Assembly: GCF_030285925.1 (NCBI RefSeq)
Contig: NZ_CP127251.1
Span: 2,837,001-2,901,000 of the forward strand
Direction of reading: 5' to 3'
DNA: 64,000 nt
Source: Devosia sp. YIM 151766
Lineage (GTDB): Bacteria; Pseudomonadota; Alphaproteobacteria; Rhizobiales; Devosiaceae
This document shows, one piece after another, positions 1 through 8,261 of this stretch. The notes below the pieces were generated by a model. The model saw only the letters and a program-made list of their open reading frames with translations, made no database searches and was not told where the DNA came from. Made by a program: the position numbers and the translations under genes. The stretch's first letter is position 1. Every line of letters starts with the position of its first letter.

Positions 1-635
1 AGGCAGGCGAAATCGGCACGGTCGAACACCTCACCTTCCATCTGGCGGTGAATACCCGGGCGCTGCTCTCCGGCGGCACCGATGGCGGCTGGGGCGGAGA
101 GGAGGCGTCGAATGTCGCAACCTATACCGATCCGCGCATTTCCGCCGGCGGTTCCGTGGCCGTTTCCATGTCGCATCAGCTCGGCCTGCTCGAATGGCTG
201 ACCGGCGATGAAATCGTCGCGGTTCAGGCCAGCACGTTCCCGGTCGGAGCCCCGATCGACCTGCATGCCAGCGTCAATGCCGAGCTCAGGGGCGGCGGCT
301 CCGCCGCGATCTCCAGCGCCTCGACCCATCCCTATCTGGCGCGGCCGCAATGGCATCTGGCGCTGTATGGCAATCAGGGACAGCTCTGGCTGGATTCGAT
401 CGCCGATCATCTCCGGCTGGTCCGCGCCAATGGCGAGATCGTCACCTTCGAAGCGCCGGCAGCCTCCGGTGTCTATGACGCCGGTGCCCCGACCAAGGCG
501 CTGATCGCCTGTGCCCGGGGGGCGGACGCACCCGCCGGGCTCAACGCTCACCTCGCGACCCGAGTGGTGGCCGTCACCGATGCAATCTACGAAAGCGCCC
601 GCAGCGGCGGCAAACTCCGGATAGACATTCCATGA
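1..635 (+). CDS. Gfo/Idh/MocA family oxidoreductase, C-terminal part
   Basis: The reading frame is open from the left edge (first full codon at base 3), so the N-terminal Rossmann domain lies outside the window. What remains is the C-terminal alpha/beta substrate domain typical of Gfo/Idh/MocA dehydrogenases, with a run of beta strands carrying sequence such as GSVAVSMSHQ and WHLALYGNQGQLWLD. Members oxidise or reduce sugars, inositols and related polyols with NAD(P). The stop overlaps the next start by 4 bases (ATGA), so the two are translationally coupled. The GTG at 48 is internal and not a believable start. The substrate cannot be told. Confidence 0.75.
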   Translation, partial: AGEIGTVEHLTFHLAVNTRALLSGGTDGGWGGEEASNVATYTDPRISAGGSVAVSMSHQLGLLEWLTGDEIVAVQASTFPVGAPIDLHASVNAELRGGGSAAISSASTHPYLARPQWHLALYGNQGQLWLDSIADHLRLVRANGEIVTFEAPAASGVYDAGAPTKALIACARGADAPAGLNAHLATRVVAVTDAIYESARSGGKLRIDIP

Positions 636-2236
636 CTACCAGCATCCTGTTCTCGGGCGGCACCATCGTCGATGGTCGCGGCACGCCACCCCGCCGTGGC
701 GACGTGCTGGTCCAAGGCGACAAGATCACGCGCGTAACCGACGGGGCCGAAGCCATTTCGGCCGACCGGGTGATCGATATTTCGGGCCTGACCATCGCGC
801 CCGGCTTCATCGACATGCATACCCATTCCGACCTGCAGATCCTGTGCAATCCCGACCACACCGCCAAGCTCTCCCAGGGGGTGACGACCGAGGTTCTGGG
901 CCAGGACGGCCTGTCCTATGCGCCGGTCAACGATGCGACCCTGGCCGAATTGCGGTCGCAGCTCAAAGGCTGGAACGACGATCCGCCGGGCTTCGACTGG
1001 AACTGGCGCAGCGTGGGCGAATATCTCGCGCGCCTGGACGGCCGCACCGCCACCAATTGCGCCTATCTCGTGCCCCATGGCAATCTGCGCATGATGGTGA
1101 TGGGCAATGCCGACCGGCTGGCGACGCCCGATGAGCTGGAGGAAATGAAGGCGCTGCTGCGCCAGGCGATGGAAGAGGGCGGCGTGGGACTTTCCACCGG
1201 CCTCACTTACGTGCCGGCCATGTATTCGGACACGGACGAATTGGTGGCCCTGTGCGAGGTCGTGGCGGAATATGGCGGATTTTACTGTCCGCATCACCGC
1301 AATTACGGCGCCGACGCCATGGGCGGTTATCGCGAGTGCTTCGAGATCGCCCGCCGCGCCGGCGTGGCGCTGCATCTGGCCCATTGCCATCTGAGCTTCG
1401 ACTGCAATCGGGGAAAGCTGCCGGCGCTCATTTCCATGATCGATACGGCCATCGCCGAAGGTGTCGATGTCAGTTTCGACAGCTATCCCTACCTGGCCGG
1501 CATGACCACCTTGCTGTCGCAATTGCCGAGCTGGGCGCTGGAAGGCAGCGGCGACGAGCAATTGGCCCGGCTGCGCGATCCGGCGACGCGCGCGCGCATC
1601 ATCGATGCCCTCGATGTCTCGGGGTCGGACGGCCACCAGGGCCTGACGGTCAATTGGCATGGCGTGCACATTGCAGGCGTACCGGGTGCGCCCGAACTCG
1701 AATGGCTGATGGAGGACAATCTGGCGGCCTGCGCCGCCAAGGTCGGCAAGCAGCCCGCCGAACTGGCACTCGACATCCTTTTGGCGACCGATCGCGCCGC
1801 GCCCTGCGTGTTCTTCATCGGCATCGAAGCCCATATCCGCGAATTGATGCAGCACCCGGTCCATACGGTGGGCAGCGATGGCATCCTGGTCGGGGATCGC
1901 CCGCATCCGCGCAGCTGGGGCACGTTCCCCCGCATGCTCGAAACCTATGTGCGCAACGAGAAAGTGCTGACGCTGTCCGAATGCATCCGGCACATGACCA
2001 GCTCGGCCGCCCGGCGCCTGCGGCTGACGGATCGCGGCGCTATCGAGGAGGGCATGCTGGCCGATCTCGTGGTGTTCAACCCCGAAACCGTCTCCGAGAA
2101 ATCGACCTATGCCGATCCCCGGCAAAGCGCCACGGGTATCGAGCATGTTATGGTCAACGGCATATTCGCGCTGTGGGAGGGCAAGGTCTCCGGCGAGCGC
2201 TCCGGGCGGGTTATCCGCCTCGGCAACCTGAATTGA
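632..2236 (+). CDS. N-acyl-D-amino-acid deacylase-like amidohydrolase
   Basis: A 534-residue metal-dependent amidohydrolase of the D-aminoacylase branch. It begins with the usual beta-sandwich strand (ILFSGGTIVDGRG), then the TIM barrel with metal motif DMHTHSD near residue 61, the GLSTGL loop near 188, HLAHCH near 250, and the C-terminal sandwich (GMLADLVVFNPETV). Classic D-aminoacylases carry a bridging Cys in a GNCG motif; here the matching place reads GQDG, so the metal site or substrate class probably differs. It removes acyl groups from D-amino acids or hydrolyses a related amide in the cytoplasm. It overlaps the upstream oxidoreductase by 4 bases and lies 10 bases before a D-amino-acid-type PLP enzyme. 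Confidence 0.8.
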   Translation: MTTSILFSGGTIVDGRGTPPRRGDVLVQGDKITRVTDGAEAISADRVIDISGLTIAPGFIDMHTHSDLQILCNPDHTAKLSQGVTTEVLGQDGLSYAPVNDATLAELRSQLKGWNDDPPGFDWNWRSVGEYLARLDGRTATNCAYLVPHGNLRMMVMGNADRLATPDELEEMKALLRQAMEEGGVGLSTGLTYVPAMYSDTDELVALCEVVAEYGGFYCPHHRNYGADAMGGYRECFEIARRAGVALHLAHCHLSFDCNRGKLPALISMIDTAIAEGVDVSFDSYPYLAGMTTLLSQLPSWALEGSGDEQLARLRDPATRARIIDALDVSGSDGHQGLTVNWHGVHIAGVPGAPELEWLMEDNLAACAAKVGKQPAELALDILLATDRAAPCVFFIGIEAHIRELMQHPVHTVGSDGILVGDRPHPRSWGTFPRMLETYVRNEKVLTLSECIRHMTSSAARRLRLTDRGAIEEGMLADLVVFNPETVSEKSTYADPRQSATGIEHVMVNGIFALWEGKVSGERSGRVIRLGNLN

Positions 2237-2246
2237 GGTCTTTGCG

Positions 2247-3398
2247 ATGACTGATCAATCCGCTGCAATCCAGGGACGCGACTGGACCGCCCTGCCGGTG
2301 GCAACGCCGGGCCTGGTGCTCGACCGTGACGTTTTCGACGCCAATATGGACGAGATGGCGGCCCTCGCCAGCGCCGCCGGAGTGCAATTGGTGCCCCATG
2401 CCAAGACCCATCGCATGGCCGCTATCGGCCTGCGCCAGATCGAGCGGGGCGCCCATGGTCTTTGCGTGGCCAAGATCGGCGAGGCCGAGGCTTTTGCCGA
2501 TGTCGGCGTCAATTATCTGTTCGTCGCCAATCCCGTCATGGGCATCGACAAGCTCGATCGGGCCCTGGCGCTGTCGCAGCGCGCGGAGCTGACCCTTGCC
2601 GCCGACGGCGTCGACGCCGCGCGGGCGGCCGGCAGCCATTTCGCCGCCGCCGGCCAGACCATAAAGCTGATGCTGGCGATCGATACCGGGCTGGGCCGCG
2701 AAGGGGTGAGCCCGCAAAAGGCGGTGGATGTCGCCGCAGCCATCGCCGCGGTTCCCGGGGTGGAGCTGGTCGGCATCTATACCCATGAAGGCACCACCTA
2801 TGGCGCCAAGGACCGCGCCGATCTCGAAGCGCGCGCCGTGGCCGCCGGCGAGCTCATGGTCGGCATCGCCCAGGCGATCCGGGCGCGGGGCATAGCTCTG
2901 CCCATCGTGTCGCTCGGCGCCTCGGCTTCGGCCCGGGCCGTGGCGCAGGTGCCGGGCGTGACCCAGATCCGCCCCGGCATCTTCGCCTTCAACGATGTGG
3001 GCCAGATCGCCCTGGGCAATGCCTCGCTCGACACCACCGCCATAAGGGTCATCGCCACCGTTACCAGCCATCCTGATCCCGGCCGGGCCTGCATCGACGC
3101 CGGCTCCAAGGCCCTGTCGACGGACCTGGTGCCGGCCGGAGCGCATCGCGAGGACTATCCCGGCCACGGCCTGCTCGTGAACGCGCCGGGCTGGGTGCTC
3201 GACCGCATGTCGGAAGAACATGGCTGGCTGCGCTGGAAGGGCAAAGGCGAGCCGAGCGAATTGCCGGTGGGCAGCCGCATCGAAATCGTCCCCAACCATG
3301 TATGCATGCCCTTCGCCCTGCTGCGAAAGGCGGCGGTGCTTTCGGCTGGACAGGTTATAGATACCTGGCAAGGTTTCGGTCCTGGTGCATCGGAGTGA
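2247..3398 (+). CDS. D-threonine aldolase / D-serine dehydratase-like PLP enzyme
   Basis: 383 residues with the alanine-racemase-like fold of the DSD1/D-threonine aldolase family. The N-terminal signature PHAKTHR (about residues 52-58) holds the lysine that binds PLP. The C-terminal metal-dependent part contains EIVPNHVCMPF (about residues 347-357), the His/Cys zinc site expected for D-serine dehydratase and D-threonine aldolase relatives. Activity would be cleavage or dehydration of a D-3-hydroxy amino acid. Together with the D-aminoacylase-like gene just upstream it suggests processing of N-acylated D-amino acids. The ATG has a weak GGTCTTTGCG ribosome site. Exact substrate unknown. Confidence 0.82.
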   Translation: MTDQSAAIQGRDWTALPVATPGLVLDRDVFDANMDEMAALASAAGVQLVPHAKTHRMAAIGLRQIERGAHGLCVAKIGEAEAFADVGVNYLFVANPVMGIDKLDRALALSQRAELTLAADGVDAARAAGSHFAAAGQTIKLMLAIDTGLGREGVSPQKAVDVAAAIAAVPGVELVGIYTHEGTTYGAKDRADLEARAVAAGELMVGIAQAIRARGIALPIVSLGASASARAVAQVPGVTQIRPGIFAFNDVGQIALGNASLDTTAIRVIATVTSHPDPGRACIDAGSKALSTDLVPAGAHREDYPGHGLLVNAPGWVLDRMSEEHGWLRWKGKGEPSELPVGSRIEIVPNHVCMPFALLRKAAVLSAGQVIDTWQGFGPGASE

Positions 3399-3402
3399 AG
3401 AT

Positions 3403-4452
3403 ATGAGCAAGATCAGGTTCGCAAAGGACGAAGTTCTGCTGGTGGCCTCGAGGGGCATCGAGCAGCATCATGGCCTCTGGCTCTGGAGCGATCAGGACGG
3501 GAGCTGGGCGGGGCGTCAGATCGGCGCCGTGCGCCAGCTGTCCTCGCTGACCGGCCATCCGCACCTGCCTGTGGTCTATGGCACGGCCGGCACCGGGCAG
3601 GATGGCAGTCTGCATGCCTGGCGGATCGACGCCGATGGCGCGGTCAAGCTGTCGGAGACATCGAGCGAAGGCGCCGAGCCCTGCGATCTCGAAGTCGATC
3701 CTTCCGGCCGCCTGCTGATCGCCACCAATTATACCAGCAGCACCCTGGCGCTGCAGCGGCTGGATGCGGCCGGCGCTTTCGAAGGTCCCGTTTCCCTGCT
3801 GCGGCTCTCCGGCAATGGACCGGAAACCGATCGGCAGGACGATGCCCATCCCCATCAGGCGTTCTTCGTCGGCGATATCCTGATCGTCATCGATTTGGGC
3901 GCCGATCTGGTGCGCGAATTTGCACTGCGGCTCGACGGCCAGGGCGGCGATATCCTCACCGAAATCCGCACCACCCCCGTCCCCGCCGGTACCGGGCCGC
4001 GCCATGGCGTGGCGCTCCCTGACGGGCGCCTGGCGATCAGCGGAGAACTGGGCGAGAACCTGATCGTGGGGCGGCTCGGCGGCGGCGCCGACGATTGGGC
4101 CAATGTGCGCAGCACCCGGCTCAGCGGGCCGGCCAAGACGCGCTGGACCCGGAATTATCCCGGCGATATCCGCCGCTCGCCCGATGGCCGGCATGTCTAT
4201 TTCGCCAACCGCTCGCATGACACGCTCGCCACGTTCGAGGTGAGCGGCGCCGTGCCCGAACTGGTCTCCGAACGCGATACGAAGGTGCGTTGGCCGCAGC
4301 ACATCCTGGTGCGGGACGGCCATCTGCTGATCGCGGGCTGGGACTCGGCCAGCGTCGTCTCCATGCCGCTCAGCGACGGAATTCCGCAAGAGGCCCAGCC
4401 GCTCTTCGATTGCTACGGCGCCGGCTGGCTGCACGCGCACACAATAGGGTAG
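3403..4452 (+). CDS. Lactonase family beta-propeller protein
   Basis: 349 residues of repeating short beta strands (for example CDLEVDPSGRLLIATNYTSSTL and DIRRSPDGRHVYFANR) that fit the seven-bladed lactonase/6-phosphogluconolactonase (YbhE) family. Such enzymes open sugar lactones made by sugar dehydrogenases, which fits the Gfo/Idh/MocA gene at the start of this operon. An in-frame GTG at 3385 overlaps the upstream gene, but the ATG at 3403 has a GGAG site at the proper distance, so I chose it. No signal peptide is seen, so it is cytoplasmic. Confidence 0.75.
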   Translation: MSKIRFAKDEVLLVASRGIEQHHGLWLWSDQDGSWAGRQIGAVRQLSSLTGHPHLPVVYGTAGTGQDGSLHAWRIDADGAVKLSETSSEGAEPCDLEVDPSGRLLIATNYTSSTLALQRLDAAGAFEGPVSLLRLSGNGPETDRQDDAHPHQAFFVGDILIVIDLGADLVREFALRLDGQGGDILTEIRTTPVPAGTGPRHGVALPDGRLAISGELGENLIVGRLGGGADDWANVRSTRLSGPAKTRWTRNYPGDIRRSPDGRHVYFANRSHDTLATFEVSGAVPELVSERDTKVRWPQHILVRDGHLLIAGWDSASVVSMPLSDGIPQEAQPLFDCYGAGWLHAHTIG

Positions 4453-4526
4453 GGCTGCCCCTCGCGGGGGCCGGTAAACTGGTTTATGGACAGCCCGAGA
4501 GCGGTGGCGACGGGCGTTGAGGGGCG

Positions 4527-5420
4527 ATGGACAAGAAGACGAGTGCCAAGAGTAAGGCCGTTACCGAGAAGAAGGCCAGCGCCGCCGCCGTGACCCGCAG
4601 CGGCGGGGCCGGAACCTCTTATTCGGTGCCGGCGCTGGACAAGGCGCTGGACGTCCTCGAACTCATGTCGGAATTGTCCCAGCCGGTCACGCCGAGCCAG
4701 ATCGCCCAGCATCTGGGCCGGTCGCTCCAGGAAGTCTATCGCATCGTTCTCGTGCTGGAGGCGCGCGGTTACATCGTCCGGCCGCCCGGCACCGAGGCCC
4801 TTGTCCTGTCCACGCAGCTCTATGGCCTTGCCACCCGTTTCCCGCCTTTCAGGCGAGTCGTCGACGTCGCCCAGCCGATCATCAACAGCCTGGCGATCAC
4901 CAGCGGCGAAGCCGTGCACCTTGCCGTGCTCGATGGTCTGCGCATGTGCATCATCGCTCAGGTGGACAGTCCGCAGCCCATCGGCGTGCGCCTGCGCGTC
5001 GGCGCGCATAGCCCGGCCGTGCTCGGCTCGTCGGGCCGGACCTTGGTGGCCTTCCAGCCTGACGCGGTCCGCGACTGGTATCTCGACCAGGCCGCCACCC
5101 ATCTCAGCGCCGCCGAAGTCTCCTATGCCCGCGACAGCGTCGGCAGGATCATTGCCAATGGCTGCGAAATCGTCGAGGGACGGCTGCTACCCGGCGTCAT
5201 CGATATCAGCTTTCCGGTCCTCGACAGCAGCGGCAATGCCCTGGCGGCGGTGACCGTGCCCTATCTGGGCACCTATGGAGCTCCCAAGCCGCTGCCGATC
5301 GTGACGGCCATGCTTCATGAAGCGGCGGACAGCATTTCCATGGCCATGGGCGGCAAGCTCGCCCCGCTCGTGTCGCCCATTCCCGAACCGGGGCCGCGGC
5401 TCGTGGTCGCCGCCCAATAG
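4527..5420 (+). CDS. IclR family transcriptional regulator
   Basis: 297 residues. A basic, Lys/Ala-rich tail (residues 1-30) precedes a winged helix (about 35-95, with PSQIAQHLGRSLQEVYRIVLVLEARGYI) and an IclR-type effector domain (about 100-275: GEAVHLAVLDG, VGAHSPAVLGSSGRTLVAF, ISFPVLDSSGNALAAVTVPYLGT). It probably controls the flanking catabolic genes on both sides. A GAGGGGCG ribosome site lies just upstream of the ATG. The gene stands 74 bases after the lactonase gene and is followed at once by the DUF4432 gene in the same reading frame. Confidence 0.88.
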   Translation: MDKKTSAKSKAVTEKKASAAAVTRSGGAGTSYSVPALDKALDVLELMSELSQPVTPSQIAQHLGRSLQEVYRIVLVLEARGYIVRPPGTEALVLSTQLYGLATRFPPFRRVVDVAQPIINSLAITSGEAVHLAVLDGLRMCIIAQVDSPQPIGVRLRVGAHSPAVLGSSGRTLVAFQPDAVRDWYLDQAATHLSAAEVSYARDSVGRIIANGCEIVEGRLLPGVIDISFPVLDSSGNALAAVTVPYLGTYGAPKPLPIVTAMLHEAADSISMAMGGKLAPLVSPIPEPGPRLVVAAQ

Positions 5421-5462
5421 GAGCGAAGGCCCCTGACGACCGAGATCACCCTGCACCGGGAT

Positions 5463-6494
5463 ATGTTTGCGGCCGAATGCCGGCCGCTGCTGCATCATGG
5501 CGGCTTGCAGGTCGAGACCTTTCGCTTTGCCACCGGGGTGGAAGCGCTGGACCTACAAACCGGCACGGCGCGGTTTGTGCTGCTGCCGTTCCAGGGCCAG
5601 CAGATATGGGATGCCTGGGCCGGAACCCGGCGGCTGACGATGCAATCGGTATTCCCCGAACCCATCCCGACGCGGGAATTCCGCAAGACCTATGGCGCGT
5701 TCTTCGTGCATTGCGGGGCGACGGCGATGGGCGCGCCACAAGCGGGCGAGACCCATCTCCCGCATGGGGAATTGCCCAATATCCCATTCGATCGGGCCAG
5801 CCTGATTCTGGGGCAGGCCGGCGGGCGCGAATTTGTGGAATTGACGGGCCTGGCCCATGATCGGGAGGCGTTTTCACACGCCTATGCCTTCCGGCCCCGC
5901 CTGCGCTTCGCGGCGGGCCGGGCCGATGTCGAGGCCGAGATAGAGGTTGAAAATATCGGCGGCAGCGCCATGCCGTTCATGTATCTCGGCCATATCAATT
6001 TCCGGCCGGTCGCCGGTGGCCGCATCGCCGACGCCCTGCCCCGCGCCGGCAATCCTTGCTGGCACAAGCCGGCGCTACCGCCCGGAACCCCGCCGGCCAT
6101 TCATGCCTGGCACGACGCGGTGGCCGCGGACTGGGCGCGCCACCGCGACATCGAGGCCGATGACCGTGTCGAGCCCGAATTCGTGCAAACCCTCGCACTC
6201 CCCGCCGGAGAGGATGGCTGGGCCCATGCCATGCAGGTGCTGCCGGATGGCGGCGCCGATTATGTCAGCTATTGTCCCCCCGAACTGCCCTTCGGCGTGC
6301 GCTGGATGACCCGCGCTCCCGAACGCCAGGCGCTGGGCCTGATCCTGCCGGCGACGGCGGGCCCGGAAGGCCGGGCCGCCGCCAGAAAAGCGGGGCATTT
6401 ACTGTATCTAGAACCCGGCCAGGTTTACACAGCCCGGATGCGCTTCGGCGCCAAGACGCCGGGGGAAGCGGAGCGCTTGCTCCGGCAGCTTTAG
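5463..6494 (+). CDS. DUF4432 / aldose-1-epimerase-like protein
   Basis: About 343 residues of galactose-mutarotase-like beta-sandwich sequence (RFVLLPFQGQQIWDAW, FMYLGHINFRP, HAMQVLPDGGADY), matching the DUF4432 group of aldose-epimerase-like proteins found in sugar-catabolic loci. It may interconvert sugar anomers. The ATG at 5463 has only a weak ribosome site. The frame stays open upstream to the IclR stop, and a CTG codon at 5433, nine bases after an AGGAG, would add a natural-looking N-terminus (M/L-TTEITLHRD). The true start may therefore be CTG. No signal peptide is seen. Confidence 0.72.
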   Translation: MFAAECRPLLHHGGLQVETFRFATGVEALDLQTGTARFVLLPFQGQQIWDAWAGTRRLTMQSVFPEPIPTREFRKTYGAFFVHCGATAMGAPQAGETHLPHGELPNIPFDRASLILGQAGGREFVELTGLAHDREAFSHAYAFRPRLRFAAGRADVEAEIEVENIGGSAMPFMYLGHINFRPVAGGRIADALPRAGNPCWHKPALPPGTPPAIHAWHDAVAADWARHRDIEADDRVEPEFVQTLALPAGEDGWAHAMQVLPDGGADYVSYCPPELPFGVRWMTRAPERQALGLILPATAGPEGRAAARKAGHLLYLEPGQVYTARMRFGAKTPGEAERLLRQL

Positions 6495-6534
6495 AGTTTT
6501 ACCGGCTTTGACGGAATCGGCGGCTCCTGCGCCT

Positions 6535-6720
6535 CCCTCCCCCTTGAGGGGAGGGATTGAGGGTGGGGGTGGCGGAGCGAGGACGAGGCTCCCGACTATG
6601 TAGGAACCGCAGCACCCCCTCCCCGACCCTCCCCTCAAGGGGGAGGGGGCTAAACGTCTCACGTCCCGAGGCAACTTGGCTCGAGGTCGTAAACATTTCG
6701 CCTCAAGGGGGAGGGAGGGG
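6535..6720. repeat. GC-rich inverted-repeat cluster (intergenic)
   Basis: Part of the 456-base gap between 6494 and 6951. A GC-rich arm at 6535-6568 (CCCTCCCCCTTGAGGGGAGG at its core) recurs inverted at 6613-6649, with a third shorter copy around 6703-6720. The arms enclose about 45 bases. Such C-run/CTTGAGG palindromes are common dispersed intergenic repeats in Hyphomicrobiales. They could act as terminators for the genes on both sides. I see no gene here; the short frames are low-complexity. Confidence 0.7.
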
Positions 6721-6818
6721 TCATCACCGCTCCCGTGAAAGCTGGGAGCACTTCAAAAGAGGCCGGCTCGCCACGGCCCTGCCCAAAAACCACCGCTCGC
6801 GCTGCCCAAACCACCGCT

Positions 6819-6900
6819 CGTCACCCTCGCGCTTGACGCGAGGGTTCTTTGTCTGTGGGAGGCTGCCGCAAGAGCCCTCGCGTCAAGCGCGAGGGTGACG
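6819..6900. repeat. Perfect 26-bp palindromic repeat with 30-base loop
   Basis: Bases 6819-6844 and 6875-6900 are exact reverse complements over 26 bases (core CCCTCGCGCTTGACGCGAGGG, itself a hairpin). The 30-base loop is at 6845-6874. Just upstream, a short direct repeat of GCCCAAA(AA)CCACCGCTCG occurs at 6781 and 6804. The core resembles the CTTGAC-containing REP-like palindromes scattered through alphaproteobacterial genomes. It sits 50 bases downstream of the minus-strand aminotransferase stop and could end or stabilise its mRNA. Confidence 0.8.
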
Positions 6901-6950
6901 ATCCGAGAAACAGGCGATGAGCGCGAGAGGGGGCAGGTATCGCCCCTCCC

Positions 6951-8261
6951 TTAAACCAGCGTCTTGAGCACTGTTTCGGCGACGTCGAGGGTGCGGTCGA
7001 TATCGGCCTCGCTATGGGCGGCGCTGACGTGATTGCGCTTGATGGCGAGGGGCAGCATGTAAATGCCGTTATCGCACATGCCTTGGCGGAACCCGATGTC
7101 CTTGGCGGTGTCGTTGCGCAAGAGGTCTTCGTAATGCTTGATCTCGCCTTCCATGAAATAAGGCGTGAACACCGAGCCGAAGCCGGCGGAAATCATCGGA
7201 ATGCCAAGGCGTTCGGCGATCTCGGCCAGGCCGGCGCGCATCTTGTCACCGAGGCGGAAAGTGCGCTCGTGGATGGTGCCGTCTTCCAGCGCCGCAATGG
7301 TCGCCAGGGCCGCATTGACCCCGACGGGATGGCCATTATAGGTGCCGCCGACAAAAACCTTGCCGCCGGGCTCGGTGCTGAAATGGCGCATGACGTCGCG
7401 CTTGCCGGCAATCACCGCGCAGGGATAGCCATTGGCGATGGCCTTGGCCATGGTGGAGACGTCGGGGGTGACCCCGATATGGCTCTGGAAGCCCCCCAGG
7501 CCGTGGCGGAAGCCGGTGATGACCTCGTCAAAGACCAGGATGATGCCGTTTTCGTCACAGAGGCGGCGAAGCCCTTCGACGAAGTCCTTCCGGGGCATCA
7601 CGCAGCCGATATTGTGCGGGATCGCCTCGAGGAAGATCGCGGCGACCTGATCCGGGTTTTCGCGGATCAGGGCTTCGACGCTCTCCAGATCGTTGAGGCG
7701 GGCGATCAGCGTATTGTCGATCGCATCCTGCAACTGACCCGCCGAGCCGGGATCCTGCCTGCCGATCCTGTCGGCGGGGCTGGCAATGTTCATGAGCAGG
7801 TAATCGTGCCAGCCATGGAACGTGCCCTGAAACTTGATCAGCTTGGTACGGCCGGTCACGCCGCGGGCCAGGCGCACCGCCATATAGGTGGCTTCCGATC
7901 CCGTGTTGAAGCAGAGAACCTGCTCGGCGCAGGGCACGTGTTCCACGACTTTTTCCGCCAGGCGGATTTCGGCCTCGCTGATGCCGATACCCATCAGATC
8001 GGGGCCCTGCATGGCTTCGGCGGCGGCGCGATTGACCGCCGGATCGTTGTGCCCCAGCACGATGGGACCGAAGGCGGCGTGATAGTCGAGGAAGGTATTG
8101 CCGTCGACGTCGCGCATATAGGCGCCTTCCGCCCATTCCCAGCTCGAGGGCCCGGGCAGGCGGCGGGTCGCGGAATTAACGCCGCCGGGAATTACCGTAT
8201 TGGCGCGTTCATGCAGGCGCCTGGAATTGTCAAACTTCATCTTGGTCTCGGCATTGGTCAT
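6951..8261 (-). CDS. Class III aminotransferase, glutamate-1-semialdehyde aminomutase-like
   Basis: 436 residues. The N-terminal motif RANTVIPGGVNSATRRLPG and the GSEATYMAVRLAR phosphate loop are those of the glutamate-1-semialdehyde 2,1-aminomutase branch. The core has FDEVITGFRHGLGG and the PLP lysine in STMAKAIANGYP, so the site is complete. In a catabolic setting this is more likely a transaminase or aminomutase for an amino acid or amino sugar than the heme-synthesis HemL. Its start overlaps the stop of the upstream amidohydrolase by 4 bases, so the two form one minus-strand operon. Confidence 0.85.
   Translation of the reverse strand: MTNAETKMKFDNSRRLHERANTVIPGGVNSATRRLPGPSSWEWAEGAYMRDVDGNTFLDYHAAFGPIVLGHNDPAVNRAAAEAMQGPDLMGIGISEAEIRLAEKVVEHVPCAEQVLCFNTGSEATYMAVRLARGVTGRTKLIKFQGTFHGWHDYLLMNIASPADRIGRQDPGSAGQLQDAIDNTLIARLNDLESVEALIRENPDQVAAIFLEAIPHNIGCVMPRKDFVEGLRRLCDENGIILVFDEVITGFRHGLGGFQSHIGVTPDVSTMAKAIANGYPCAVIAGKRDVMRHFSTEPGGKVFVGGTYNGHPVGVNAALATIAALEDGTIHERTFRLGDKMRAGLAEIAERLGIPMISAGFGSVFTPYFMEGEIKHYEDLLRNDTAKDIGFRQGMCDNGIYMLPLAIKRNHVSAAHSEADIDRTLDVAETVLKTLV

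Noticed and set aside
587..2146. Long minus-strand open frame (519 codons) opposite the D-aminoacylase-like gene
   Set aside because: Antisense shadow caused by high GC; its product is His/Ala/Arg-rich without domains, while the plus strand has clear amidohydrolase motifs.
6557..6898. 113-codon plus-strand frame in the repeat region
   Set aside because: Built from the GC-rich repeats; low-complexity product and no ribosome site.
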